In this document: positions 1-7,825 of the stretch, in pieces
How positions within the stretch are numbered: position 1 is the first letter of the stretch
How the letters are laid out: each line of letters starts with the position of its first letter
NCBI GenBank assembly: GCA_023405565.1
Contig: JAEXXW010000503.1
Coordinates: 1 to 10,068 of the forward strand
Direction: 5' to 3'
DNA length: 10,068 nucleotides
DNA from: Pseudomonadota bacterium
Lineage (GTDB): Bacteria; Pseudomonadota; Alphaproteobacteria; Rhizobiales; Xanthobacteraceae
Notes under the pieces: model-generated
What the model was told of the DNA's origin: nothing
What the model saw: only the letters and a program-made list of their open reading frames with translations
The model's database searches: none
Made by a program: the position numbers and the translations under genes

Positions 1-202
1 CCTTTTCGCGGCCATCCTCGAAATACATGATGTTCTTGCCCTCGGTCATCGGCACGATGACGTAAGGCAGATCATGCTTGTGCCAGGCCTGCCGCTCGCC
101 CGGATCGAGCTTCACGCTCCAGATGCGGACGTATTCGTTCTCGAACAGGATCTTGTCGCCGAGTGGCCCAAGCTCCGGTCCGCGTGGTGATGGGCCTCTC
201 AT
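1..202 (-). CDS. Cupin-domain protein, N-terminal part (runs off the left edge)
   Basis: The visible 67 residues begin MRGPSPRGPE and contain the start of a small cupin barrel. The segment around residues 35-43 (GERQAWHKH) fits cupin motif 1, with His41 and His43 as likely metal ligands. The usual glutamate four residues after the second histidine is replaced by Tyr47. The start is well supported: an AAGGAGA Shine-Dalgarno sequence lies 7 bases upstream, and the ATG overlaps the stop of the amidohydrolase gene in an ATGA junction, which suggests translational coupling. Proteins of this type are metal-binding enzymes or small-molecule binding proteins; some are annotated as BauB-like (beta-alanine degradation), but the substrate cannot be told from this fragment. 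It is the last visible gene of the long minus-strand operon, and its second cupin motif lies outside the window. The family call is fairly sure; the function is unknown. Confidence 0.8.
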   Translation of the reverse strand, partial: MRGPSPRGPELGPLGDKILFENEYVRIWSVKLDPGERQAWHKHDLPYVIVPMTEGKNIMYFEDGREK

Positions 203-1179
203 TGCGATGTCTCCTTGCTCAGGCGTTCGGGATTGTCACAGAAAATGCGTTTGCGGTGCGGCGCGTCGAGCGCCGCCATCTGTTGATGCGGCTCGACAAG
301 GCCCATGGGAAATGGCCAGTCGGATCCGAACACGACATTCGCTTCACCGAAAATTTGCTCGGCGAGTGTGAGCGCATTGGGGTCGTGCGTGATGCAATCG
401 ACGCAGACATTGCGGAACATTTTGCGCGGCGATGCCGCCTTGGTGTCGATATCCGGACGCGCGGTATCGAAGCCACGTTCGAAGCGGCCGGCGAGCATCG
501 GCAGCACGCCGCCGCCATGCGCGAAGCAGAACTTGATGTTGGCGAAACGCTCGAACACGCCGCCGAATTGAAGATGTCCAATGGCGACCGCTGTTTCGTA
601 CGGATTGCCGAGCAGGTTCGACAGATAGAACGCCGTGAGGCGCCCGTCCGCGCATTCGCCGGGATGGAAGAAGACGAAAGCGCCGGCATCGTTCAATGCC
701 TGCCACAGCGGTTCGTAGGCCTTGTCCGACAGGACCTGTTCGCCATGGCCGCCGGATGGCGCGCCAAAGCGGCGATGACCGCGCGCGATCCAGTCCTTTG
801 CGATCTGTGTTGCGATCTCAGGGGCCTGCAAAGGCAGATGCGGCAATGGCGCAAGGCGACCTTCGTGTTGCGCGGCGATGCGCTGCAAGCCGTTATTGGC
901 ATAAGTAGTCCATGTGCGGGCGGCATCGCCCTGCAGATGCGCGCGATAGAGCGGCGGCGGGATCGAGATCCAGGCCGATGCGACATTGTTGCGATCCATC
1001 CATGCGACTAGCGCCGGTGGATCGAATAGCGGCTTCATGCCGACAGCGTGTCCGTCGACGACAAGCGTTTTTACGTCGGGCTTCCAGGTGACGCCGTCGA
1101 TGGCGCCGAGTTCATCCGGAAAAATCGGCGCAAGATGCGCGTGAACGTCGAGAACGATACGTTCGGGTGTGTCGGTCAT
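199..1179 (-). CDS. Amidohydrolase family protein, ACMSD-like (probable decarboxylase or hydrolase)
   Basis: A 326-residue TIM-barrel metalloenzyme of the amidohydrolase_2 group, which includes aminocarboxymuconate semialdehyde decarboxylase (ACMSD), gamma-resorcylate decarboxylase and related non-oxidative decarboxylases. The signature residues are in the right order: Asp11-x-His13-x-His15 (DVHAH), His172 in FHPGE, His221 in AHGGG, and Asp287 in GSDWPF. In ACMSD the equivalents hold one zinc ion and provide the catalytic histidine. Length is normal for the family and there is no signal peptide, so it should be cytosolic. The ATG at 1179 is preferred over the in-frame GTG at 1182: GGAGG sits 4 bases before the ATG but only 1 base before the GTG. 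The ATG overlaps the TGA of the monooxygenase gene, and the gene's own stop overlaps the next cupin start. With a ring hydroxylase beside it, a role in decarboxylating or hydrolysing an aromatic or ring-cleaved intermediate is inferred; substrate unknown. Confidence 0.9.
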   Translation of the reverse strand: MTDTPERIVLDVHAHLAPIFPDELGAIDGVTWKPDVKTLVVDGHAVGMKPLFDPPALVAWMDRNNVASAWISIPPPLYRAHLQGDAARTWTTYANNGLQRIAAQHEGRLAPLPHLPLQAPEIATQIAKDWIARGHRRFGAPSGGHGEQVLSDKAYEPLWQALNDAGAFVFFHPGECADGRLTAFYLSNLLGNPYETAVAIGHLQFGGVFERFANIKFCFAHGGGVLPMLAGRFERGFDTARPDIDTKAASPRKMFRNVCVDCITHDPNALTLAEQIFGEANVVFGSDWPFPMGLVEPHQQMAALDAPHRKRIFCDNPERLSKETSQ

Positions 1180-2777
1180 CACGCCTCCGCTTTTGCTGGA
1201 GTGCCGGTGATCTTGGCGTGGATCTCGTCGATCACGCCGTCCTTCATCGGAACGATGGCGGCGATGTAGTCGTCCGGACGCACCAAGATCACGGTGTCTG
1301 TCTCGCAGCCCGCGCGGAGGCGTAGCTTGTCGCCGACATCGAACAGCGAGCGGTCACGCAGGCCGGAATCCAGCGGAGCATCTCTTCGCGATACCACGAA
1401 ATGCTTCAGGCCCGGCCGGTCGGCCGGAATGACCGGACGGCGGCGCGCATCGGTGAAGTAAAGTGCGACGAAGGAATCGTCGATGAGGTCGTGCAGCCGT
1501 ACCGGCTTGCCATTGCCGGCATGCAGCACCGCGTCGGGCACGCGCTCGCCGACACGCAGCGGCCCTTGCTCGGTCCGCACCATCGACCAGTCACCGGACT
1601 GATCGACATCCAGCCGCACGCCCAGCATCGTGCGTGTCAGGGCGTTGGCCCACTGACCGCCGGACATGGCGCGAATGGCATCGTTCTGGCCGAGCATGTA
1701 TTTGCGCGCCGCTTCCGCCATTTCGCCGGAGCCATGGGCTGCGACCGGCCGTTGCTCGCGCGCATAGCCATCGAGCAGGGATGGGTCGGCCCAGCCGCGC
1801 GCCACCCAGGCGAGACGCCATGGCAGATTCACCGCATCGAGCACGCCGGTGTTGAGACCGAGCGCCCACATCGGTGTGATCAGATGCGCGGCATCGCCCA
1901 TCAGGAACACGCGGCCACTGCGCCATTCCGACGCGATGCGATGATGGATGCGATAGATGACGGTATTGATGATTTCGAGATCGCTGACCGGGCCGATGAA
2001 GCGCAGGATCTTCTCGCGGAATTCCTCGCGCGTCGGCTCCGGCCGGTCGGCCGGCAGCGGGAACAGGAAGCGCCAGCAATGCGGCTGGCGCACCAGAATC
2101 ATCCATTCGGTCGGATCGGCGAAATAGGCGAGGTAGGGATAGTCGCGCGGGTTCTGCACATCGAGATCGACTTTCACATCGACCAGAATGGTCAGCACAT
2201 TCAGCGACTCGCCCTCGACCGGAATGCCGAGTTGTCCGCGGATGGTGCTGCGGCCGCCATCGCAGGCCAGGAGATATGAGCCTTCGACGTCGCGCAGGCC
2301 GTCCGGCGTCTCAAAGGTCGCAACGACACCGTCATCGGTCTGACGAAACGTGGTCAGCTTGTGCTTGAGATGGGTGTGGCCCGGTGTTTTCGCCTCGATG
2401 CCATCATGCAGGATCGGTTCGAGGTGATGCTGCGGCATGTTGACGACGAAAGGATAGCGCGTTTCGTCCGCCAATAGATCGATGCTGACGGAGGGCCGCG
2501 CAGTGTTCGTCGCGCGCTCGACGTCGCCGATCTCATCGATGCGCAGCGCCTTCGCCAGTACGTCGTCGGCAACGCCATAGCGGCGGAACGCCTCGATCGT
2601 GCGGGTGAGGATGGTGCCGGCTTTGGTGTCGCTCGAGAACGAGGCGTCTTCTTCAAAGAGCTGGAACGGAATGCCGTAGAAGCTTAAGCCCAGCGCCGTC
2701 ATCAGCCCGACCGGGCCGCCGCCGACAATCAGGATCGGCTTCATGTCGATGCGGGGTTTTACGGCTTCATTCGTCAT
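1179..2777 (-). CDS. FAD-dependent aromatic monooxygenase (group A, PheA/TfdB-MhpA type)
   Basis: A 532-residue flavoprotein of the p-hydroxybenzoate hydroxylase fold, which uses NAD(P)H and O2 to hydroxylate an aromatic ring. The dinucleotide-binding GGGPVG lies at 19-24, the DG motif (CDGGRS) at 172-177, and the second FAD motif (GDAAH) at 294-298, followed by LNTGVLDAVNLPWRL. The last 150 or so residues resemble the thioredoxin-like C-terminal domain of phenol hydroxylase/TfdB-type enzymes, including LVRPDDYIAA near the end where many members have VRPDG. Length is typical. The usual GGQGMN loop after the GD motif reads WALGLN here, which may alter the flavin or substrate pocket. The gene starts 15 bases after the SDR gene, with only a weak AAGACG ribosome site; a later ATG at 2744 (MKPILIVGG) has no better one. 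Its stop overlaps the amidohydrolase start. Probably cytosolic, performing an early ring hydroxylation; the substrate is not deducible. Confidence 0.92.
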   Translation of the reverse strand: MTNEAVKPRIDMKPILIVGGGPVGLMTALGLSFYGIPFQLFEEDASFSSDTKAGTILTRTIEAFRRYGVADDVLAKALRIDEIGDVERATNTARPSVSIDLLADETRYPFVVNMPQHHLEPILHDGIEAKTPGHTHLKHKLTTFRQTDDGVVATFETPDGLRDVEGSYLLACDGGRSTIRGQLGIPVEGESLNVLTILVDVKVDLDVQNPRDYPYLAYFADPTEWMILVRQPHCWRFLFPLPADRPEPTREEFREKILRFIGPVSDLEIINTVIYRIHHRIASEWRSGRVFLMGDAAHLITPMWALGLNTGVLDAVNLPWRLAWVARGWADPSLLDGYAREQRPVAAHGSGEMAEAARKYMLGQNDAIRAMSGGQWANALTRTMLGVRLDVDQSGDWSMVRTEQGPLRVGERVPDAVLHAGNGKPVRLHDLIDDSFVALYFTDARRRPVIPADRPGLKHFVVSRRDAPLDSGLRDRSLFDVGDKLRLRAGCETDTVILVRPDDYIAAIVPMKDGVIDEIHAKITGTPAKAEA

Positions 2778-2792
2778 GCTTGTTCGTCTTAT

Positions 2793-3533
2793 TCATTCGT
2801 CTTGGGCTGAATATGCAAGGTCACGGGATAACAGCGACGCCGTCATGGTGCCGGCATCGGAGAGAAGGAACAGCAACGGTCCGACCACATCCTCCGGCGT
2901 GCCGACGCCGGTGGAGGCGCGCCAGCGCTCGTGATCGGCGCCTTCATTGGCGGCGCGATATTGCGGCGTATCGATCACGCCGGGCGCGATCAGGTTGAAC
3001 TTCACGCGATGCTGCGCGACTTCCTTGGCGGCACTCTTCACGAAGGCGATCAGAGCGCCCTTGGTCGCCGCATAGGCCGAAGCCTGCGGCCAGCCCTGAT
3101 GCGCAAGGCCCGACGAGAAGGCGATGATGCTGCCGCGACGGCGCGCGATCATCCCCTTGATCGCAGCCTGATAGCACCAGACCACGCCATCGAGATTGAT
3201 CGAGATCACGCGCCGCCATTCCTCGGGCGATGTTTCATGCACGAGATGGCGCGGCTGGATCGCGGCCGCGCAGACAAGGCCATCGATGCGGCCATGCTCG
3301 CGCTCGATCTTGTCGAATGTCGCCATTACCGCATCGCGGTTGCCGACATCCAATGTTTCGCACGCGATCGATGGATGCTGCGCCTTGACAGCATCCAACG
3401 CCGCACGATCGACATCGCAGATGACGACCTTGGCGCCGATGCGCGCCGCCGCAACGGCCAGCGCCCGGCCAATGCCGTTGGCGCCGCCGGTGACGACGAT
3501 CACATCTCCATCCGCCTCAAAGCGTGCTTTCAT
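2793..3533 (-). CDS. Short-chain dehydrogenase/reductase (SDR), probable NAD-dependent
   Basis: A 246-residue classical SDR. The cofactor glycine motif TGGANGIG is at 15-22 and is followed by Asp40 at the end of strand 2, which usually means NAD(H) rather than NADP(H). Asp62-Val63, Asn113, Ser141, Tyr154 and Lys158 supply the adenine-binding residues and the Asn-Ser-Tyr-Lys catalytic set, and PGVIDT (184-189) is the usual post-catalytic segment. Two departures stand out: the NNAG motif is replaced by CAAA (88-91), and the C-terminus lacks the usual TG...VDGG ending, finishing instead in SLLSRDLAYSAQDE. The fold and catalytic centre look intact, so oxidation of an alcohol or of a dihydrodiol-like intermediate to a ketone or catechol is plausible. 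The gene sits 7 bases after the RidA-like gene and 15 before the monooxygenase. No clear Shine-Dalgarno precedes the ATG, so it may rely on coupling to the preceding gene. Confidence 0.92.
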   Translation of the reverse strand: MKARFEADGDVIVVTGGANGIGRALAVAAARIGAKVVICDVDRAALDAVKAQHPSIACETLDVGNRDAVMATFDKIEREHGRIDGLVCAAAIQPRHLVHETSPEEWRRVISINLDGVVWCYQAAIKGMIARRRGSIIAFSSGLAHQGWPQASAYAATKGALIAFVKSAAKEVAQHRVKFNLIAPGVIDTPQYRAANEGADHERWRASTGVGTPEDVVGPLLFLLSDAGTMTASLLSRDLAYSAQDE

Positions 3534-3540
3534 GATGCGG

Positions 3541-3939
3541 TCAGCCGTTCGGGAGTACCGCGATCGCGTTCATCTCGATCAGATAGTCGGGCGAGGTGAA
3601 CTTGCAGACTTCGACCATGGTCGAGGCCGGGGCGATGCCGGTGAAATATTCACGGCGCACCTTATGGATGGTGTCGAAATGCTCCATGTTGCGGACATAG
3701 ACGTCGACGCGAACGATATCGTCGAGCGTGCCGCCGGCTTCCTCAACCGCGGCTTTCACATTCTCGCAGACCTGACGCGTCTGCACCTCGACATTGCCGA
3801 GACCGGCAATCGTGCCGTCGGCCATGCGCGCGGTCATGCCGGAGATGAAAACCAGCTTGCCGGCTGCGGCAATGGCGGTTGCCTGCGAGAAATGGCCGTT
3901 CGGCTTGCGCAGCTTGCTGGAGGTGATCTGCTGTTTCAT
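3541..3939 (-). CDS. RidA/YjgF/UK114-family protein lacking the catalytic arginine
   Basis: A 132-residue member of the Rid family, small trimeric proteins whose best-known members hydrolyse reactive enamines and imines to ketones and ammonia. The family pattern is clear: GKLVFISGM (27-35), AAVEEAGGTLDDIVRVDVYV (63-82), and a C-terminal PASTMVEV...IEMNAIAV. The residue equivalent to E. coli RidA Arg105 (in PARSCVEV) is Ser106, and the position of Glu120 is Asn124. Proteins without that arginine fall in Rid subfamilies generally lacking 2-aminoacrylate deaminase activity, so another role is likely. The ATG at 3939 is chosen because AAAGGAGA stands just upstream; the reading frame stays open to 3987, but that extension overlaps the Ldh2 gene's end. 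The gene lies 28 bases after the Ldh2 gene and 7 before the SDR. Rid proteins are common in catabolic operons, including those with 2-aminomuconate deaminases; the exact role here is unknown. Confidence 0.9.
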   Translation of the reverse strand: MKQQITSSKLRKPNGHFSQATAIAAAGKLVFISGMTARMADGTIAGLGNVEVQTRQVCENVKAAVEEAGGTLDDIVRVDVYVRNMEHFDTIHKVRREYFTGIAPASTMVEVCKFTSPDYLIEMNAIAVLPNG

Positions 3940-3967
3940 TGTTGTTCTCCTTTTGGAATATCGATGA

Positions 3968-5041
3968 TCAGAGCGCGCCCTCGACATCGACGCCGACGCT
4001 CTTGCCGGTCGCGATCAGGCTGTCGAAGGTCTGGCGGCTGAGGGTGCAGAAGCCGGCGTTTCTCTCGCGTGTCGCGTAGGCGAGTTCGCCCGGTGCATAG
4101 ACACGGTCGATGCCCGGCGCGCGCTTTGAGTTGCTGACACGCTGCGTCTGTTCGTTGACGCGCTCCGCAAAGCCATCGCCGGCCTGGAAGGCGCCGGTAT
4201 CGATGGCAATGAAGAGCTGGCTGCAGCGATAGGGCTCCGACGCATCGCCATAGAGCGGGCGGACTTCCGCGCCGATGGCGCCACCGGACAAGCCGCCGCA
4301 CAGAAGATCGATGACGAAGGCGAGGCCGAAGCCTTTCGGTCCTGCGGCCGGCGCCAGCATGCCCTTGATCGCTTCATTCGGATCGGTGGTTGGTTTGCCA
4401 TCGGCGGCCATCGCCCAGTCGGCCGGAATGCTTTGGCCGGCGGCTGCAGCGAGACGGATCTTGCCCATGGCGGTGGCGCTCAGCGCCATATCGACTTCGA
4501 CCGGATGGCTGCCGTTGCTTGGCAACGCGAAGGCAATGGGGTTGTTGCCGGTGATGGCTTCTGCACCACCCGGTGCCGGCATCAGCGGCCGCGTGTTCGA
4601 CATGACGATGCCGACGCAACCTTGCTCGGCGATCAAGCGCGCATAGCGTCCGGCGGTGCCGAAGTGAAAAGCGTTGCGGACGGCAACGGTCGCCATGCCG
4701 TATTCGCGCGCGCGGGCCGATGCGAGATTCACAGCCTGATGGGCGACCAACTGACCGAGCGCATTGCCGGCATCGATGACAAGCGCGGTGCGGTTGTTGC
4801 CGACCACTTCGCCGCGGCTTGCTTTCGACACCGAACCTTTCTGGATGCGCTCGACATACATCGGCATCAGCATCACGCCATGTGAACCGACGCCTTCGAG
4901 ATCCGCCAGAACGAGATCATGCGCCACGGTGCGTGCATCAGCCGGTGCGATGCCGAGCGCCACAAAGATGTCGGCCACGGCCGATGTGAGCTTTTCGGCC
5001 TCGATGCGCGCAGGAGCGGCGCTGGTGGACGCCGACGACAT
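3968..5041 (-). CDS. Ldh2 (malate/L-lactate/ureidoglycolate dehydrogenase) family oxidoreductase
   Basis: A 357-residue NAD(P)-dependent oxidoreductase of the malate/L-lactate dehydrogenase superfamily (AllD, YiaK, DpkA, ComC types), which interconverts 2-hydroxy acids with 2-oxo acids or reduces cyclic imino acids. Typical signatures are SHG (53-55), HFGTAGRYA (126-134), GNNPIAFALP (165-174), VDMALS (183-188) and GPKGFGLAFVIDLLCG (234-249). Length is normal and there is no signal peptide, so it is cytosolic. The SHGVSR-type motif reads SHGVML, so the usual arginine is Leu58; this may point to a different substrate. The ATG overlaps the TGA of the upstream cupin gene (TGATG), indicating coupling. 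A redox step on a hydroxy acid or imino acid intermediate is the best inference. The presence of a RidA-like gene immediately downstream would fit nitrogen-containing intermediates, but that is speculative. Confidence 0.88.
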   Translation of the reverse strand: MSSASTSAAPARIEAEKLTSAVADIFVALGIAPADARTVAHDLVLADLEGVGSHGVMLMPMYVERIQKGSVSKASRGEVVGNNRTALVIDAGNALGQLVAHQAVNLASARAREYGMATVAVRNAFHFGTAGRYARLIAEQGCVGIVMSNTRPLMPAPGGAEAITGNNPIAFALPSNGSHPVEVDMALSATAMGKIRLAAAAGQSIPADWAMAADGKPTTDPNEAIKGMLAPAAGPKGFGLAFVIDLLCGGLSGGAIGAEVRPLYGDASEPYRCSQLFIAIDTGAFQAGDGFAERVNEQTQRVSNSKRAPGIDRVYAPGELAYATRERNAGFCTLSRQTFDSLIATGKSVGVDVEGAL

Positions 5042-5457
5042 CAGCGGGCGTCCTCGTCGCTCGTGTACCAGTCGGGCCGGATCGGATAATGCGGGCCGTC
5101 ATAGACCTCGACGACCACGGTGTCTTCGTGCGCAATGGCCGGGCCGTGCACGTTGCCTTTCGGATTCCAGTAGAAGCTGCCGGCGGTCAGTACCACACCG
5201 GTCTTGGTGTATTCGTATTTGCCTTCCAGGCAGATCATGAACTGGTTGGAGGCATGGCTGTGCGGCGCCGGAATGCCTGCGCCCTTTTCAAAGCGGATCA
5301 GCGCGATCGAGGCGCCGGTCTCTTCATTCCGCCACAGCATCTTTTCCGACACGCCTTTCAGCGATTTCTCTCGCCAGGGCAGATCCTTGCTCTGCAGCAG
5401 CACCTCATCGAGGTTCAGCATGCCACCTATGGGGATTCCGGAATAAGCAGAGCTCAT
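5041..5457 (-). CDS. Small single-domain cupin protein (ChrR/dioxygenase-like)
   Basis: A 138-residue protein with one cupin barrel, similar in style to ChrR-type cupins and to 2,4'-dihydroxyacetophenone dioxygenase-like proteins. Motif 1 supplies His66 and His68 in PHSHASNQ; the usual glutamate ligand position is Gln72. Motif 2 has Gly93, Pro99, Gly101 and His104 (GSFYWNPKGNVHG). Three histidines can therefore form an Fe or Mn site, and an oxygenase, isomerase or binding role is possible. The same frame stays open upstream, but the start at 5457 is preferred: AGAGGA lies about 9 bases before this ATG, and the protein then has the family's normal length. The gene follows the GntR regulator after 29 bases and overlaps the Ldh2 gene start. 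Of the pathway genes visible, it is the best candidate for a ring-cleaving or C-C-cleaving oxygenase, though that is inference from context. Confidence 0.85.
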   Translation of the reverse strand: MSSAYSGIPIGGMLNLDEVLLQSKDLPWREKSLKGVSEKMLWRNEETGASIALIRFEKGAGIPAPHSHASNQFMICLEGKYEYTKTGVVLTAGSFYWNPKGNVHGPAIAHEDTVVVEVYDGPHYPIRPDWYTSDEDAR

Positions 5458-5486
5458 GGTCGTTGTCCTCTTCTTGTCTGTTTCGG

Positions 5487-6254
5487 TTAGCGCGGCTTGG
5501 GCATCGGCCCGCGGCCACGGTTGATGTCCTGTGCGCGCATCAGGCGTGTGCGCAGGCTTTCGATATGTGTGCGAACGGCCTTGGCCGCGGCTTCGCCGTC
5601 GCCCTTGGCGATGGCGTCGGCAATCGCGGCGTGCTCGCCGCCCGTGCTCTTGCCGTCGAAAGTCTGCCACAGATGCAGATACCAGTAGCGGATCGAGCGT
5701 TCGTGCAACGTGAGGGCGAATTCGCTCAACACCGGATTTTCGGCAATCTCGGCAAACTTGCTGTGGAAGGCGCGGTCGGCCTCGATGAAATCCTCGAGTT
5801 GCGACGGCGTGCTGGCGCCGACACCGGCACGCGCCAGCGCTTTCAGTTCCTCCGCCTGCTTCGGCGTCACGTGGCTGGCGGCATTGCGGGCGAGATCGGC
5901 TTCGATGGTCGCGCGTGAATCGAGGATCTTCAGAATCTCGGAAATGCTGCCCGGCTGCACGATCACGCCCTTGCGCGGCATGACCTCGACCAGGCCTTCG
6001 TGCTGCAGCCGTTGCAGGGCCTGATGCACCGGCGTGCGGCCGACACCGAGCAGCGCACACAATGCGCCTTCGTTCAGATACTGGCCGGGCAGGAAATACA
6101 GTTTCAGGATCTTTTCCTTGATCTCGTCGAAGGCCTTGTCCGCAAGCGAGCCCGCCTTTGCTGCGGTCTTGGTATTAGTCTTGGCAGCAGCTTTCACCGG
6201 CGCCTTGCGCGCGGTCTTTTTTGCAGCAGTCGCCTTGGTGACCTTCTTCGCCAT
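5487..6254 (-). CDS. GntR-family transcriptional regulator, FadR/FCD subfamily
   Basis: A 255-residue regulator. Residues 1-34 form a flexible tail rich in lysine and alanine, like histone H1 or AlgP tails. A winged helix-turn-helix follows at about 36-103 (LADKAFDEIKEKIL, then GVGRTPVHQALQRLQHEGLV, the classic GntR recognition segment). The C-terminal FCD domain (about 106-240) carries Asp160, His164, His208 and His230, the metal and ligand-binding set of this class, whose effectors are usually carboxylic acids. It lies inside the operon between the permease and the first cupin, so it likely controls its own operon, probably through the inverted repeats at 7974-8003. The ATG at 6254 is used; an in-frame GTG at 6257 directly abuts the permease stop and cannot be excluded. 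The family assignment is secure; effector and sites are inferred. Confidence 0.93.
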   Translation of the reverse strand: MAKKVTKATAAKKTARKAPVKAAAKTNTKTAAKAGSLADKAFDEIKEKILKLYFLPGQYLNEGALCALLGVGRTPVHQALQRLQHEGLVEVMPRKGVIVQPGSISEILKILDSRATIEADLARNAASHVTPKQAEELKALARAGVGASTPSQLEDFIEADRAFHSKFAEIAENPVLSEFALTLHERSIRYWYLHLWQTFDGKSTGGEHAAIADAIAKGDGEAAAKAVRTHIESLRTRLMRAQDINRGRGPMPKPR

Positions 6255-6257
6255 CAC

Positions 6258-7024
6258 TCAATGTCTCGGTGCGGGCGGCAGCCAGGGAGCGGCCAGCCGT
6301 TCGGCCCATTCGACGAGCAGATAGACAAACATGCCAAGGAACGAAAGTGCGAACAGCGCGGCGAAGGCGAGCGGCGCATCGAGCTGCGATGTCGCGGTCA
6401 GAAGGAGATAGCCGAGGCCCTCGCTGGAACCGACGAATTCGCCGATCACGGCGCCGATGACGGCGAGCGTGATCGCCACCTTGGCGCCGGTGATGATGAA
6501 AGGCAAAGCGGCCGGAAGTTGGACCTTCAGGAAGATCTGCATCGGCGTGGCTTTGAGGCTGCGCGCCAGCTCCAGCAATTCGCGCGGCGTCGAGCGAAGC
6601 CCGGCCACCGTATCGACGATGATCGGGAAGAAGGCGACCAGCCAGACGATGGCGAGCTTCGATTCCATGCCGGTGCCGAGCCACACGAGGATGATCGGCG
6701 CCAGCGCAACCTTTGGCACCGATTGAAGGCCAATCAGCAGTGGATAGAACATCAGGTTGAGCGGACGCGAATTCGCCACCGCAACAGCGATCGGGATACC
6801 GATGACGACGGCGAGAATGAAGCCGTAGATCGTTTCCTTCAGCGTCACCCAGCCTTCGGCAAGGATGAGATCGAACCGGGCGATGAAAGCCGTCAGCACC
6901 TTGTCGGGTGTCGGCAGGACGACGGTCGGGATGTTGAGATACACGCACAAGGCGGCCCACAGCGCGACGATGAGCACGACGCCGGCCAGCGGATAGCCGA
7001 TCTGGGTGAGGATGCGGCTGGCCA

Positions 7025-7025
<1 letters not shown>
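6258..7025 (-). CDS. ABC transporter permease, SsuC/TauC (BPD_transp_1) type
   Basis: A 255-residue inner-membrane permease of the nitrate/sulfonate/taurine-type importers. It shows about six hydrophobic segments, for instance 11-30, 65-85, 92-115, 122-142, 183-200 and 217-240. The cytoplasmic EAA loop that docks on the ATPase lies at about 152-180 (ELARSLKATPMQIFLKVQL, then PAALPFIITG). Length is normal. The ATG at 7025 overlaps the TGA of the ATPase gene, with GGGAG 9 bases upstream; a GTG at 7028 is an alternative start. It should pair with the ATPase encoded just upstream and with the periplasmic binding protein encoded divergently at 8065-9057. Related permeases serve sulfonates, nitrate, thiamine precursors and phthalate-type aromatic acids, so the substrate is not decided by family alone. 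An aromatic or heterocyclic acid is favoured because catabolic enzymes share the operon. Confidence 0.92.

Positions 7026-7825
<800 letters not shown>

Noticed and set aside
163..1011. Long plus-strand open frame opposite the amidohydrolase gene
   Set aside because: It is antisense to a gene with all catalytic motifs intact; its composition is that of a shadow frame in GC-rich DNA and it shows no recognisable domain.
1401..2279. 292-residue plus-strand open frame opposite the monooxygenase gene
   Set aside because: Rich in His, Arg, Ala and Gly as expected for an antisense frame, with no family features; the minus-strand flavoprotein is certain.
3940..3987. 16-residue N-terminal extension of the RidA-like protein
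   Set aside because: The ATG at 3939 follows a strong AAAGGAGA site and matches the family's usual start.
5458..6060. Upstream extension of the small cupin's reading frame
   Set aside because: It overlaps the GntR gene in another frame and is low-complexity; the ATG at 5457 has a good ribosome site and gives a normal cupin length.
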